This document shows positions 1 to 5,182 of a stretch of DNA of 5,182 bases, one piece after another. The position numbers and the translations under genes are program-made. The DNA is from Candidatus Omnitrophota bacterium. GTDB lineage: Bacteria; Omnitrophota; Gorgyraeia; Zapsychrales; Fredricksoniimonadaceae. Each line of letters begins with the position of its first letter. Position 1 is the first letter of the stretch. The stretch spans positions 1 through 5,182 of the forward strand of contig JAEUSC010000248.1 in the NCBI GenBank assembly GCA_016789035.1. Direction: 5' to 3'. The notes under the pieces were generated by a model. It was not told the origin of the DNA, made no database searches, and saw only the letters and a list, made by a program, of their open reading frames with translations.

Positions 1-108
1 CGCTTGATGTATGACGGCTTCATTGACCTTCACACCAAATATATCATCGGGAAGCTGTACACTGCCTGTCTCTTTTCCCTTGATATCATGCACCGTTAAT
101 TTTGCCAT
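1..108 (-). CDS. rplD: 50S ribosomal protein L4, N-terminal part (cut by window edge)
   Basis: Reading from the ATG at 108-106 down to base 1 gives 36 codons with no stop, beginning MAKLTVHDIKGKETGSVQLP and continuing with DDIFGV. This matches the N-terminus of bacterial L4, where a short beta strand is followed by a Val-x-Leu-Pro-x-x-Ile/Val-Phe pattern. L4 is an early 50S assembly protein whose long loop lines the peptide exit tunnel; that loop lies outside this window. The start lies 17 bases after the rplC stop, with an AGGT Shine-Dalgarno-like site (118-115) six bases upstream of the ATG. The rplC-rplD order is that of the S10 operon. In E. coli L4 also represses its own operon through an S10 leader; no such leader can be assigned here, because rpsJ follows tuf closely. 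Only about a sixth of the usual length of roughly 200 residues is present. Confidence 0.95.
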   Translation of the reverse strand, partial: MAKLTVHDIKGKETGSVQLPDDIFGVKVNEAVIHQA

Positions 109-125
109 ACGAATACCTATCTTAA

Positions 126-857
126 TTATTTTTTACCGCCGGACTTAGCTGAACCGCCACCTTTGGCAGCAGCCTTACTTTGCTTCATCGGATTACGCTT
201 CGACTCTACGACTTCGCGTTTTTCATCCAGAGAACGAAATGCCTTCTTTAAAGCCTTATTAATTGTCAGATAACCATTTTTGTGGCCGGGAACCGCTCCC
301 TTGACCAAAACTAAATTATTCTCAACGTCGACATTCATAACGCGTAGGTTTTGAGTTGTGACCTTATCCATCCCCATGTGACCAGGCATATGCTGACCAC
401 GATATACGCGCGACGGGTCAGAGCTTGAACCAATCGAACCAACTCGTCGGTGATGCATGGAACCGTGGGCAGCCGGACCGCCTCCCCAATTCCATCGCTT
501 CATACCACCCTGAAAACCCTTACCAATTGAGATACCGCTGATATCCACGAAATCTCCTGGCTTAAAAAAATCAGCCTTAAGTTCTTGTCCAACAGAGTAC
601 TCTTTATTATCAGTTGAAGAGAACTCTTGAACTCTACGCAATGGTGCCACACCTAATTTTTTAAAGAAACCAGAACGAGGCTTATTTAATGCAGACTCCT
701 TCACATTTCCAAAACCCAATACAACCTTCATTGGTTTTTCTTTTAAACCTAAAACTACACATGGTCCGACTTCAATTGCAGTCACGGGCGTGATGTTGCC
801 TTCTGCATCAAATATTTGAGTCATTCCAACTTTTTTTCCTAATAAACCACGAATCAT
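126..857 (-). CDS. rplC: 50S ribosomal protein L3 with a long basic C-terminal tail
   Basis: The 243-residue product starts MIRGLLGKKVGMTQIF, the standard L3 N-terminus, and carries the GKGFQGGMKRWNW segment (residues 112-124), HGS (131-133) and HRRVGSIG (136-143). Together these form the conserved L3 loop that reaches toward the peptidyl transferase centre. The core ends near LVKGAVPG (184-191). L3 binds 23S rRNA directly and is one of the first 50S assembly proteins. Typical bacterial L3 is about 205-215 residues; here residues from about 207 add some 35 Lys/Gly/Ser/Ala-rich residues ending in SGGKK. The glutamine that PrmB methylates in E. coli L3 (in its GSIGQ segment) is Ser144 here, a replacement I recall from many bacteria. 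The start is well supported by AGGAG (868-864) six bases upstream. The gene follows rpsJ by 37 bases and precedes rplD by 17, clearly within one transcript. Confidence 0.98.
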   Translation of the reverse strand: MIRGLLGKKVGMTQIFDAEGNITPVTAIEVGPCVVLGLKEKPMKVVLGFGNVKESALNKPRSGFFKKLGVAPLRRVQEFSSTDNKEYSVGQELKADFFKPGDFVDISGISIGKGFQGGMKRWNWGGGPAAHGSMHHRRVGSIGSSSDPSRVYRGQHMPGHMGMDKVTTQNLRVMNVDVENNLVLVKGAVPGHKNGYLTINKALKKAFRSLDEKREVVESKRNPMKQSKAAAKGGGSAKSGGKK

Positions 858-879
858 AGAAAACTCCTGTACACAAAAT

Positions 880-897
880 TTAAGCTTACTAAGCTTA
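880..897 (-). repeat. 9-base tandem duplication with stacked stops at the rpsJ end
   Basis: On the minus strand TAAGCTTAG (897-889) is followed directly by TAAGCTTAA (888-880), a tandem repeat with one difference. In the rpsJ frame this reads TAA-GCT-TAG-TAA-GCT-TAA, giving four stop codons in six. Because each unit contains the palindrome AAGCTT, the pair can also fold into a 7-base-pair stem (881-887 with 891-897) around a three-base loop, starting at the stop codon. The stem is A/T-rich and short, so it is probably weak. It ends 12 bases before the rplC Shine-Dalgarno. Confidence 0.7.
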
Positions 898-1197
898 TTG
901 CTTTATTTCAACATCAACGCCTGCGGGGAGATTCAACTTACGCAAAGCTTCAACTGTCTTGGATGTTGGGTTAACAAGATCAATCAATCGTTTATGAGTT
1001 GCCAATTGAAATTGCTCGCGAGATTTTTTATCAATAACAGGCGATCTCAACACTGTATATAACTCTTTTTTAGTCGGTAGAGGAACAGGTCCTGTGACCT
1101 GTGCACCTGTACGGATGGCAGTATCCACAATTTCTTGTGTTGATTGATCGATCAAACGGTGATCATAAGCCTTAAGTTTAATGCGAATTTTTTGCAT
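895..1197 (-). CDS. rpsJ: 30S ribosomal protein S10 (NusE)
   Basis: The 100-residue protein matches S10 along its full usual length (about 100-105). It shows [13 protein letters not shown] (7-19), [13 protein letters not shown] (30-42), YTVLRSP (47-53), KKSREQF (57-63), THKRLIDLV (67-75) and a C-terminal [10 protein letters not shown]10 sits in the 30S head, and the same protein (NusE) partners NusB in rRNA and phage-type transcription antitermination. The residue after RSP is Val54, where E. coli and most sequences I recall have His; this is the exposed loop in which tetracycline or tigecycline resistance changes are reported. The ATG is preceded by AGGA (1206-1203) at five-base spacing. The gene starts 53 bases after tuf, behind a G/C-rich hairpin, and its stop lies in a 9-base tandem duplication. 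It is the first gene of the S10 part of the cluster. Confidence 0.98.
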   Translation of the reverse strand: MQKIRIKLKAYDHRLIDQSTQEIVDTAIRTGAQVTGPVPLPTKKELYTVLRSPVIDKKSREQFQLATHKRLIDLVNPTSKTVEALRKLNLPAGVDVEIKQ

Positions 1198-1211
1198 AAT
1201 AGTCCTAAACT

Positions 1212-1242
1212 TGTAGGGGGCGAGAATATTCCCGCCCCTACA
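1212..1242 (-). other. G/C-rich hairpin in the tuf-rpsJ gap
   Basis: On the minus strand the arm TGTAGGGG (1242-1235) pairs perfectly with CCCCTACA (1219-1212). Past one bulged C at 1220 the stem continues with C-G, G-C, G-U, G-C and A-U, closing on a four-base loop ATAT. That is about 13 pairs in 31 bases, inside otherwise A/T-rich sequence. The G-U wobble forms only in the sense transcript; the plus strand would have an A-C mismatch there, which suggests the RNA of the operon is what matters. No U-run follows on the minus strand, so it is not a canonical intrinsic terminator. It ends five bases before the rpsJ AGGA site and leaves that site free. It may be an RNA processing or stability element, an attenuator, or a copy of a dispersed palindromic repeat; the sequence cannot decide. 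Confidence 0.75.
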
Positions 1243-1250
1243 TAATTAAT

Positions 1251-2444
1251 TTATTTCAATACTTCGGAAACAACACCCGCACCCACAGTCTTTCCACCTT
1301 CACGGATGGCGAAACGAAGTTCCTTTTCCAATGCCACAGGAGTGATCAGTTCAACAACCAATTCTACGTTATCGCCAGGCATACACATTTCCTGTCCTTC
1401 AGGAAGCTGAGCGGTACCAGTCACGTCGGTTGTTCTGAAGTAAAACTGAGGACGATATCCTTTAAAGAACGGTGTATGACGTCCACCTTCTTCTTTGGTT
1501 AAGATATATGCGGAGGCCTTGAACTTTGTATGTGGAGTAATAGATCCATTAGCCGCCAAAACCATCCCGCGTTCCAATGTGTCTTTATCGGCGCCGCGAA
1601 GAAGAAGACCAACGTTGTCGCCAGCTTGTCCTTCATCCAATTCCTTGCGGAACATTTCAACACCTGTGATAACTGTCTTGCTGACTTTTTCACGCAGACC
1701 GACGAGCTCAACTTCTTCGCCAACCTTGCACTTACCTCGCTCAATACGACCCGTTGCGACTGTTCCGCGTCCAGAGATTGAAAAAACGTCTTCAACCGCC
1801 ATCAAAAATGGCTTGTCCAATTCGCGAACAGGTGTGGGAATAAACTCATCGACAGCAGCCATCAGATCCATAATCGGTTTTGTCTTCACAGGATCTTTGA
1901 TGTTATTTAACGCATCCAATGCACTTCCGCGGATGATCGGCGTTTTATCGCCATCAAATTTGTATTTAGAAAGTAAATCACGAATCTCCATTTCAACTAA
2001 GTCGAGTAATTCCTTATCTTCAACTTGGTCACATTTATTCATAAAAACTACAATCCGAGGAACGTTGACTTGGCGAGCCAAAAGGATGTGCTCACGGGTT
2101 TGCGGCATCGGGCCGTCAGCAGCGGAGACCACAAGGATCGCTCCGTCCATTTGAGCCGCACCGGTGATCATGTTCTTGATATAGTCGGCGTGTCCTGGGC
2201 AATCAATATGTGCATAATGACGATTGGCAGTCTGATACTCGATATGTGAGATGTTGATCGTAACACCACGCTCTTTTTCTTCAGGAGCATTGTCAATGGA
2301 ATCATAGCTGCGCGCCTCGGCAAGACCCTGGCTCGCTAAGACGTTGGTGATCGCAGAACTGAGCGTCGTTTTACCATGGTCAACGTGACCAATAGTTCCG
2401 ATGTTCAAATGCGGTTTATTACGATTAAATTTTTCTTTAGCCAT
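1251..2444 (-). CDS. tuf: Translation elongation factor EF-Tu
   Basis: The product is a 397-residue GTPase that carries aminoacyl-tRNA to the ribosomal A site. Domain I (about 1-205) has the P-loop GHVDHGKT (19-26), switch [16 protein letters not shown] with the Mg-binding Thr62, DCPGHADY (81-88) with catalytic His85, NKCD (136-139) and SAL (174-176). Domain II (from about 211) contains [15 protein letters not shown]. Domain III ends with the usual [15 protein letters not shown]. Length and all GTPase motifs are intact, and domain III has the [21 protein letters not shown] type surface. The FDGD at 163-166 replaces the FPGD of E. coli; I recall the same form in Bacteroidota and related groups. 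The start is decided by a very strong Shine-Dalgarno six bases upstream. fusA lies 47 bases upstream and rpsJ 53 bases downstream. Whether a second tuf copy exists elsewhere cannot be told from the window. Confidence 0.99.
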   Translation of the reverse strand: MAKEKFNRNKPHLNIGTIGHVDHGKTTLSSAITNVLASQGLAEARSYDSIDNAPEEKERGVTINISHIEYQTANRHYAHIDCPGHADYIKNMITGAAQMDGAILVVSAADGPMPQTREHILLARQVNVPRIVVFMNKCDQVEDKELLDLVEMEIRDLLSKYKFDGDKTPIIRGSALDALNNIKDPVKTKPIMDLMAAVDEFIPTPVRELDKPFLMAVEDVFSISGRGTVATGRIERGKCKVGEEVELVGLREKVSKTVITGVEMFRKELDEGQAGDNVGLLLRGADKDTLERGMVLAANGSITPHTKFKASAYILTKEEGGRHTPFFKGYRPQFYFRTTDVTGTAQLPEGQEMCMPGDNVELVVELITPVALEKELRFAIREGGKTVGAGVVSEVLK

Positions 2445-2450
2445 TGATAA

Positions 2451-2459
2451 CTCCTCCCC
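2451..2459 (-). promoter_or_regulatory. Very strong Shine-Dalgarno of tuf
   Basis: GGGGAGGAG on the minus strand lies six bases before the tuf ATG at 2444. It contains the full GGAGG complement of the 16S rRNA 3' end and is the longest purine match in the window. This fixes the tuf start and fits the very high output expected of EF-Tu compared with its neighbours. Confidence 0.9.
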
Positions 2460-2491
2460 TTATTTTTATTCGCTTATCTCTAAAATAACGT

Positions 2492-4594
2492 TTAGCTGAC
2501 TTTCTTAACAACATCCTGGCGAGAACCGATAATCTTCTCGGCAATGTTGTTTGGTACTTGCGCATAATATGAAGGCTCCATGGAAAACGTTCCACGACCT
2601 TGCGATAACGAACGAATCGCATTAGCATAGTTGAACATTTCAGCTAAAGGAACATCCACCAATGCTGTCTTTAATTTGCCGCGGTTACCTGATTCGTTAA
2701 TCTTGGCTCGCCGTGTCAAAAGATCACCGATGACAGCTCCCCAATAATCCTCTGGAACAACAATCTCAAGCTTCATAATAGGTTCCTGGAAGATCGGACC
2801 AGCTGCTCTAAATGCATCATGAATCGCAAACTTTGCGGCCAACTGAAACGACATTTCATCAGAGTCAACGTCATGATATTTTCCATCGACTAGGCTGACC
2901 TGAAAATCGGTAACCGGATAACCTGCCAAGACGCCGCTTTGAGCACCGATTTCAATACCTTCAAAACATGGCTTGATGAATTCTCTGGGAATGGCACCGC
3001 TACGAATTTTGTCAACATACACAATGCCTTTACCAACTTCGCCTGGCTCAACATCGATGACAACATAACCGTATTTACCACGACCACCGCTTTGAGAAAT
3101 GTACTTACCAACAATGCCAGTAACCTTTTTAGTTATGGCTTCCTTGTATGCAACTTCAGGGCGTCCAACATTGCATGCCAGATTATGTTCACGCTTCATC
3201 CGATCGACAATTATTTCCAAATGCAACTCGCCCATTCCTGAAATAATCGTTTGAGAGGTTTCCTTGTCATATTTGACTCTTAACGACGGATCTTCATCAA
3301 GAAACTTGCGAAGCACCACACCCATTTTATCCTGATCCGCCTTGGTTAACGGCTCAATAGCTAGGGAAATAACAGCTTCGGGTGGTTTCAAGCCTTCCAA
3401 AAGCATGGGCTTATCTTCCGCGCAAATGGTATCGCCAGATTTGGATTCTTTTAAACCCACAAGGGCAACAATCTCACCTGCTGCTGCGGAATTAACAATT
3501 TCTTGCTTATTGGCGTGCATCAAAACCATTTTTGCAATCTTTTCCCGTTTCCCATTCGATGCATTCAAGTATTGTTGACCCGGAACAAATTTTCCAGCGT
3601 AAACGCGTGTATAAAAAATTTTACCCACATAAGGATCCGATGCAATTTTAAATACAAGCCCTACAGGAGATTCAGATTCCTCAGGCTTACGTACAATAAC
3701 TTCTTCTGCATTACCCGGATTATGACCTTTGATAGGAGGAATGTCTAAAGGAGAAGGAAGGTAGTCAACAATGGCATCTAAAACCATTTGGACACCACGG
3801 TTTCTTAAAGCAGTTCCCACCAGAACAGGAATAAACTTACATGTAATGACTGTCCGTCGAATCGCTGCCATGATTTGTTCTTTGGTCGGTTCTTTGCTGT
3901 TAAGAAACAAATCCATAATTTCATCATCAACTTCCGCCAAACGCTCAATTAATGTATGACGATATTGCTTTGTCTTTTCTTTAAATTGTTCGGGAAGCGG
4001 CAGGCGCTCATACTCCATACCATCTTTATCAGTGTAATTGATGTATTGTTCGTTAATAACATCAATAATACCTTTAAAATTGTCCTCTGTACCATCGGGA
4101 AACTCAATGCCTGCGGCGTTGGCACCAAGGCGTTCATGCATTTCACCGAGGACCCTATCAAAATCAGCGCCCAAACGATCAATCTTATTAATAAACGCAA
4201 TACGAGGAACACGGTATTTATCGGCCTGCCGATAGACGGTTTCGGTTTGAGGCTGAACGCCAGAACATCCACACAGAACGATTACACACCCATCGAGAAC
4301 CTTTAATGACCTTTCGACTTCAATTGTAAAGTCCACGTGGCCAGGTGTGTCAATAATATTAAACCGATGGTCTCTCCAGAAGGCCGTTGTCGCAGCTGAT
4401 TGAATGGTAATACCGCGCTCTTGCTCCTGGGCCATGAAGTCCATGGTAGTGTTACCATCGTCAATATTGCCCATCTTGTGAATCGTCCCTGTGTAGTATA
4501 AGACTCTTTCCGTCGTGGTAGTCTTTCCTGCGTCGATATGGGCAATAATTCCAAAATTTCGGAACTTATTGAGGGGAATTGTGTTTGATGCCAT
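2492..4594 (-). CDS. fusA: Translation elongation factor EF-G
   Basis: The 700-residue ribosomal translocase GTPase is full length. The G domain has AHIDAGKT (18-25), switch I QEQERGITI (56-64), DTPGH (82-86) with His86, and NKID (136-139); the G5 region reads GTALRNRGVQ (260-269), where GSAF or GSAL is common. Domain II spans roughly 290-400, with LMHANK (358-363) at its end. Domain III includes SGMGELHLEI (452-461). Domain IV carries QSGGRGKYG (501-509) and the tip loop YHDVDSDEMSF (573-583), in which His574 matches E. coli His583, needed for fast translocation. Domain V ends SMEPSYYAQVP and a Lys-rich tail. YYTGTIHKMGNI (33-44) and a complete domain IV fit EF-G rather than a ribosome-protection protein or RF3. 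Cys103, Cys108 and Cys110 cluster in the G domain. The start matches family N-termini, but its Shine-Dalgarno is weak and distant. rpsG lies 38 bases upstream and tuf 47 bases downstream. Confidence 0.99.
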   Translation of the reverse strand: MASNTIPLNKFRNFGIIAHIDAGKTTTTERVLYYTGTIHKMGNIDDGNTTMDFMAQEQERGITIQSAATTAFWRDHRFNIIDTPGHVDFTIEVERSLKVLDGCVIVLCGCSGVQPQTETVYRQADKYRVPRIAFINKIDRLGADFDRVLGEMHERLGANAAGIEFPDGTEDNFKGIIDVINEQYINYTDKDGMEYERLPLPEQFKEKTKQYRHTLIERLAEVDDEIMDLFLNSKEPTKEQIMAAIRRTVITCKFIPVLVGTALRNRGVQMVLDAIVDYLPSPLDIPPIKGHNPGNAEEVIVRKPEESESPVGLVFKIASDPYVGKIFYTRVYAGKFVPGQQYLNASNGKREKIAKMVLMHANKQEIVNSAAAGEIVALVGLKESKSGDTICAEDKPMLLEGLKPPEAVISLAIEPLTKADQDKMGVVLRKFLDEDPSLRVKYDKETSQTIISGMGELHLEIIVDRMKREHNLACNVGRPEVAYKEAITKKVTGIVGKYISQSGGRGKYGYVVIDVEPGEVGKGIVYVDKIRSGAIPREFIKPCFEGIEIGAQSGVLAGYPVTDFQVSLVDGKYHDVDSDEMSFQLAAKFAIHDAFRAAGPIFQEPIMKLEIVVPEDYWGAVIGDLLTRRAKINESGNRGKLKTALVDVPLAEMFNYANAIRSLSQGRGTFSMEPSYYAQVPNNIAEKIIGSRQDVVKKVS

Positions 4595-4607
4595 AAATTA
4601 TTTTAGA

Positions 4608-4611
4608 CCTT
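4608..4611 (-). promoter_or_regulatory. Weak, distant Shine-Dalgarno of fusA
   Basis: The only purine match before fusA is AAGG, 13 bases from the ATG at 4594, well beyond the usual 5-9. The sequence between is A/T-rich (TCTAAAATAATTT) and likely unstructured, which may help initiation. This is the least favourable ribosome site among the genes here that have a real gap before them. Confidence 0.55.
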
Positions 4612-4614
4612 AAA

Positions 4615-4634
4615 AAAAATTAATAGAAATTTTT
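4615..4634 (-). other. A/T-only hairpin at the rpsG-fusA junction
   Basis: On the minus strand AAAAATT (4634-4628) can pair with AATTTTT (4621-4615) around a six-base loop. The stem begins inside the rpsG stop codon and continues into a run of eight T (4619-4612). All seven pairs are A-T, so stability is low. The T-run makes it look like a poor intrinsic terminator, but without G/C pairs strong termination is unlikely, and fusA follows at once. Confidence 0.4.
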
Positions 4635-5103
4635 ACCATCTCAAATGACTGAACGCTCGGTTAGCCTCGGCCATTTTATGTGTTTCATCTCGCTTTTTAA
4701 TGGCAGGACCTTCACTCTTATAAGCAGCTATTAATTCATCTGCTAATTTTACCATCATGGGTTTACCTTTTTTCTTACGGGCAAAGTCTCTGATCCAGCG
4801 CATAGCTAGAGAAGAGCCTCTTAACGGAGACACATCAACGGGAACTTGATAAGTTGCGCCCCCTACCCTACGACCTTTGACTTCTAATCGAGGTCTAACG
4901 TTATCAATGGCTTTATTGAATGCCTTAAGGGGCGTATCTTCCGGAGTTTTATCTTTAATGATATCCAGGGCACCATAGACAATAGATTCAGCTATCGTCT
5001 TTTTTCCTTTGGTCATTACAATACTGACAAATCGTGCAACCATGTCACTACTATACTTTGGATCGGGAATTGTTTCTCTTTTTTCAGCTCTGCGTCTTCT
5101 CAT
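4633..5103 (-). CDS. rpsG: 30S ribosomal protein S7
   Basis: The 156-residue protein is the normal bacterial S7 length. Recognisable parts are the basic N-terminal arm [22 protein letters not shown] (14-26), [14 protein letters not shown] (33-46), [15 protein letters not shown] (68-82), the beta-hairpin ATYQVPVDV (83-91), LAMRWI (99-104) and the C-terminal [16 protein letters not shown]7 nucleates assembly of the 30S head on the 3' domain of 16S rRNA and contacts E-site tRNA and mRNA. In E. coli S7 also represses the str operon by binding the rpsL-rpsG gap. Here that gap does not exist: the rpsL TAA and rpsG ATG share one base (TAATG at 5105-5101). The nearest ribosome site is only a weak GAGAG about seven bases upstream, which fits translation coupled to rpsL termination. 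The start matches family N-termini. Confidence 0.98.
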   Translation of the reverse strand: MRRRRAEKRETIPDPKYSSDMVARFVSIVMTKGKKTIAESIVYGALDIIKDKTPEDTPLKAFNKAIDNVRPRLEVKGRRVGGATYQVPVDVSPLRGSSLAMRWIRDFARKKKGKPMMVKLADELIAAYKSEGPAIKKRDETHKMAEANRAFSHLRW

Positions 5104-5182
5104 TACTTTGCTCTCTTAGTTCCATATTTTGAACGAGATTTTTTTCTATTATTTACACCAGCAGTGTCAAGTGTCCCTCTAA
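5103..5182 (-). CDS. rpsL: 30S ribosomal protein S12, C-terminal end (cut by window edge)
   Basis: The last 25 codons plus TAA (5105-5103) are present and read [20 protein letters not shown] followed by TKRAK. This is the conserved S12 C-terminus (RG-x-LD, then GV, then R-rich, then RSKYG-x-KR). S12 lies at the 30S decoding centre and affects accuracy and streptomycin response, but the residues that matter for that are upstream of this fragment. In the usual str operon rpsL is the first gene, so a promoter would be expected just outside the window on this side. The stop overlaps the rpsG start by one base. Confidence 0.95.
   Translation of the reverse strand, partial: RGTLDTAGVNNRKKSRSKYGTKRAK

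Noticed and set aside
1144..1156. GATC-rich palindrome TGATCGATCA within rpsJ
   Set aside because: It is explained by the conserved codons for the RLIDQS segment of S10.
1212..1260. Intrinsic terminator at the tuf-rpsJ gap
   Set aside because: In the direction of the genes no U-run follows the stem. On the plus strand the following bases are only A/T-mixed, and there is no plus-strand gene to terminate.
1495..2154. A 219-codon plus-strand open frame
   Set aside because: It lies wholly antisense to tuf, is rich in Ser/Arg/Thr as expected from reading biased codons backward, shows no family motif, and tuf on the other strand is unambiguous.
2445..2491. A promoter for tuf in the fusA-tuf gap
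   Set aside because: TATTTT and TAAAAT-like words occur, but in such A/T-rich sequence they are expected by chance, and no matching -35 at proper spacing could be supported.
2437..2628. Minus-strand 63-codon frame overlapping the fusA end and the fusA-tuf gap
   Set aside because: It is out of frame with fusA, has no good ribosome site, and ends just inside tuf; its sequence resembles no known protein.
3956..4306. A 116-codon plus-strand open frame
   Set aside because: It is antisense to the EF-G G domain, has no recognisable motif, and is explained by low stop density opposite a conserved gene.
1..5182. A previously undescribed system hidden in the window
   Set aside because: Coding sequence of known translation genes fills nearly all of the window, and the gaps are at most 53 bases, leaving no room for an additional gene set.

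Overview
The whole window is one minus-strand run of translation genes. Read 5'->3' on the minus strand it is rpsL (3' end only) - rpsG - fusA - tuf - rpsJ - rplC - rplD (5' end only). This is the str operon joined directly to the start of the S10 operon. Every long open frame on the plus strand lies antisense to one of these genes, and I regard them all as shadows. I see no mobile element, CRISPR array, RNA gene, phage gene or unknown protein-coding gene. No gene-free stretch exceeds 53 bases.

The organism is a bacterium. All seven products are bacterial-type ribosomal proteins or elongation factors, and several genes have clear Shine-Dalgarno sequences, the tuf one being very strong. Base composition is moderate, with A/T-rich gaps between genes. 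EF-Tu carries an [11 protein letters not shown] switch I and an FDGD turn before RGSAL. From memory these resemble Bacteroidota, PVC or Omnitrophota-like EF-Tu. The strong Shine-Dalgarno sites and tuf lying between fusA and rpsJ argue against Bacteroidota. My best guess is an uncultivated Gram-negative lineage near PVC/Omnitrophota, held with low confidence.

Layout by minus-strand order: the last 25 codons of rpsL (5182-5103) overlap the rpsG start by one base in a TAATG. rpsG (5103-4633) is followed by a 38-base A/T-rich gap with a weak hairpin and a poorly placed ribosome site, then fusA (4594-2492). A 47-base gap with a very strong Shine-Dalgarno leads into tuf (2444-1251). The 53-base tuf-rpsJ gap holds a long G/C-rich hairpin, the most notable non-coding element here. 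rpsJ (1197-895) ends in a 9-base tandem duplication that gives four in-frame stops. rplC (857-126) has an unusual basic tail, and rplD starts at 108 and runs off the window.

The products work together. S12 and S7 shape the decoding and exit regions of the 30S subunit, EF-Tu delivers aminoacyl-tRNA, EF-G drives translocation, S10 (NusE) is in the 30S head and also acts in transcription antitermination, and L3 and L4 are early-assembling 50S proteins. I did not find an undescribed system. The findings are local oddities in conserved genes and their junctions.
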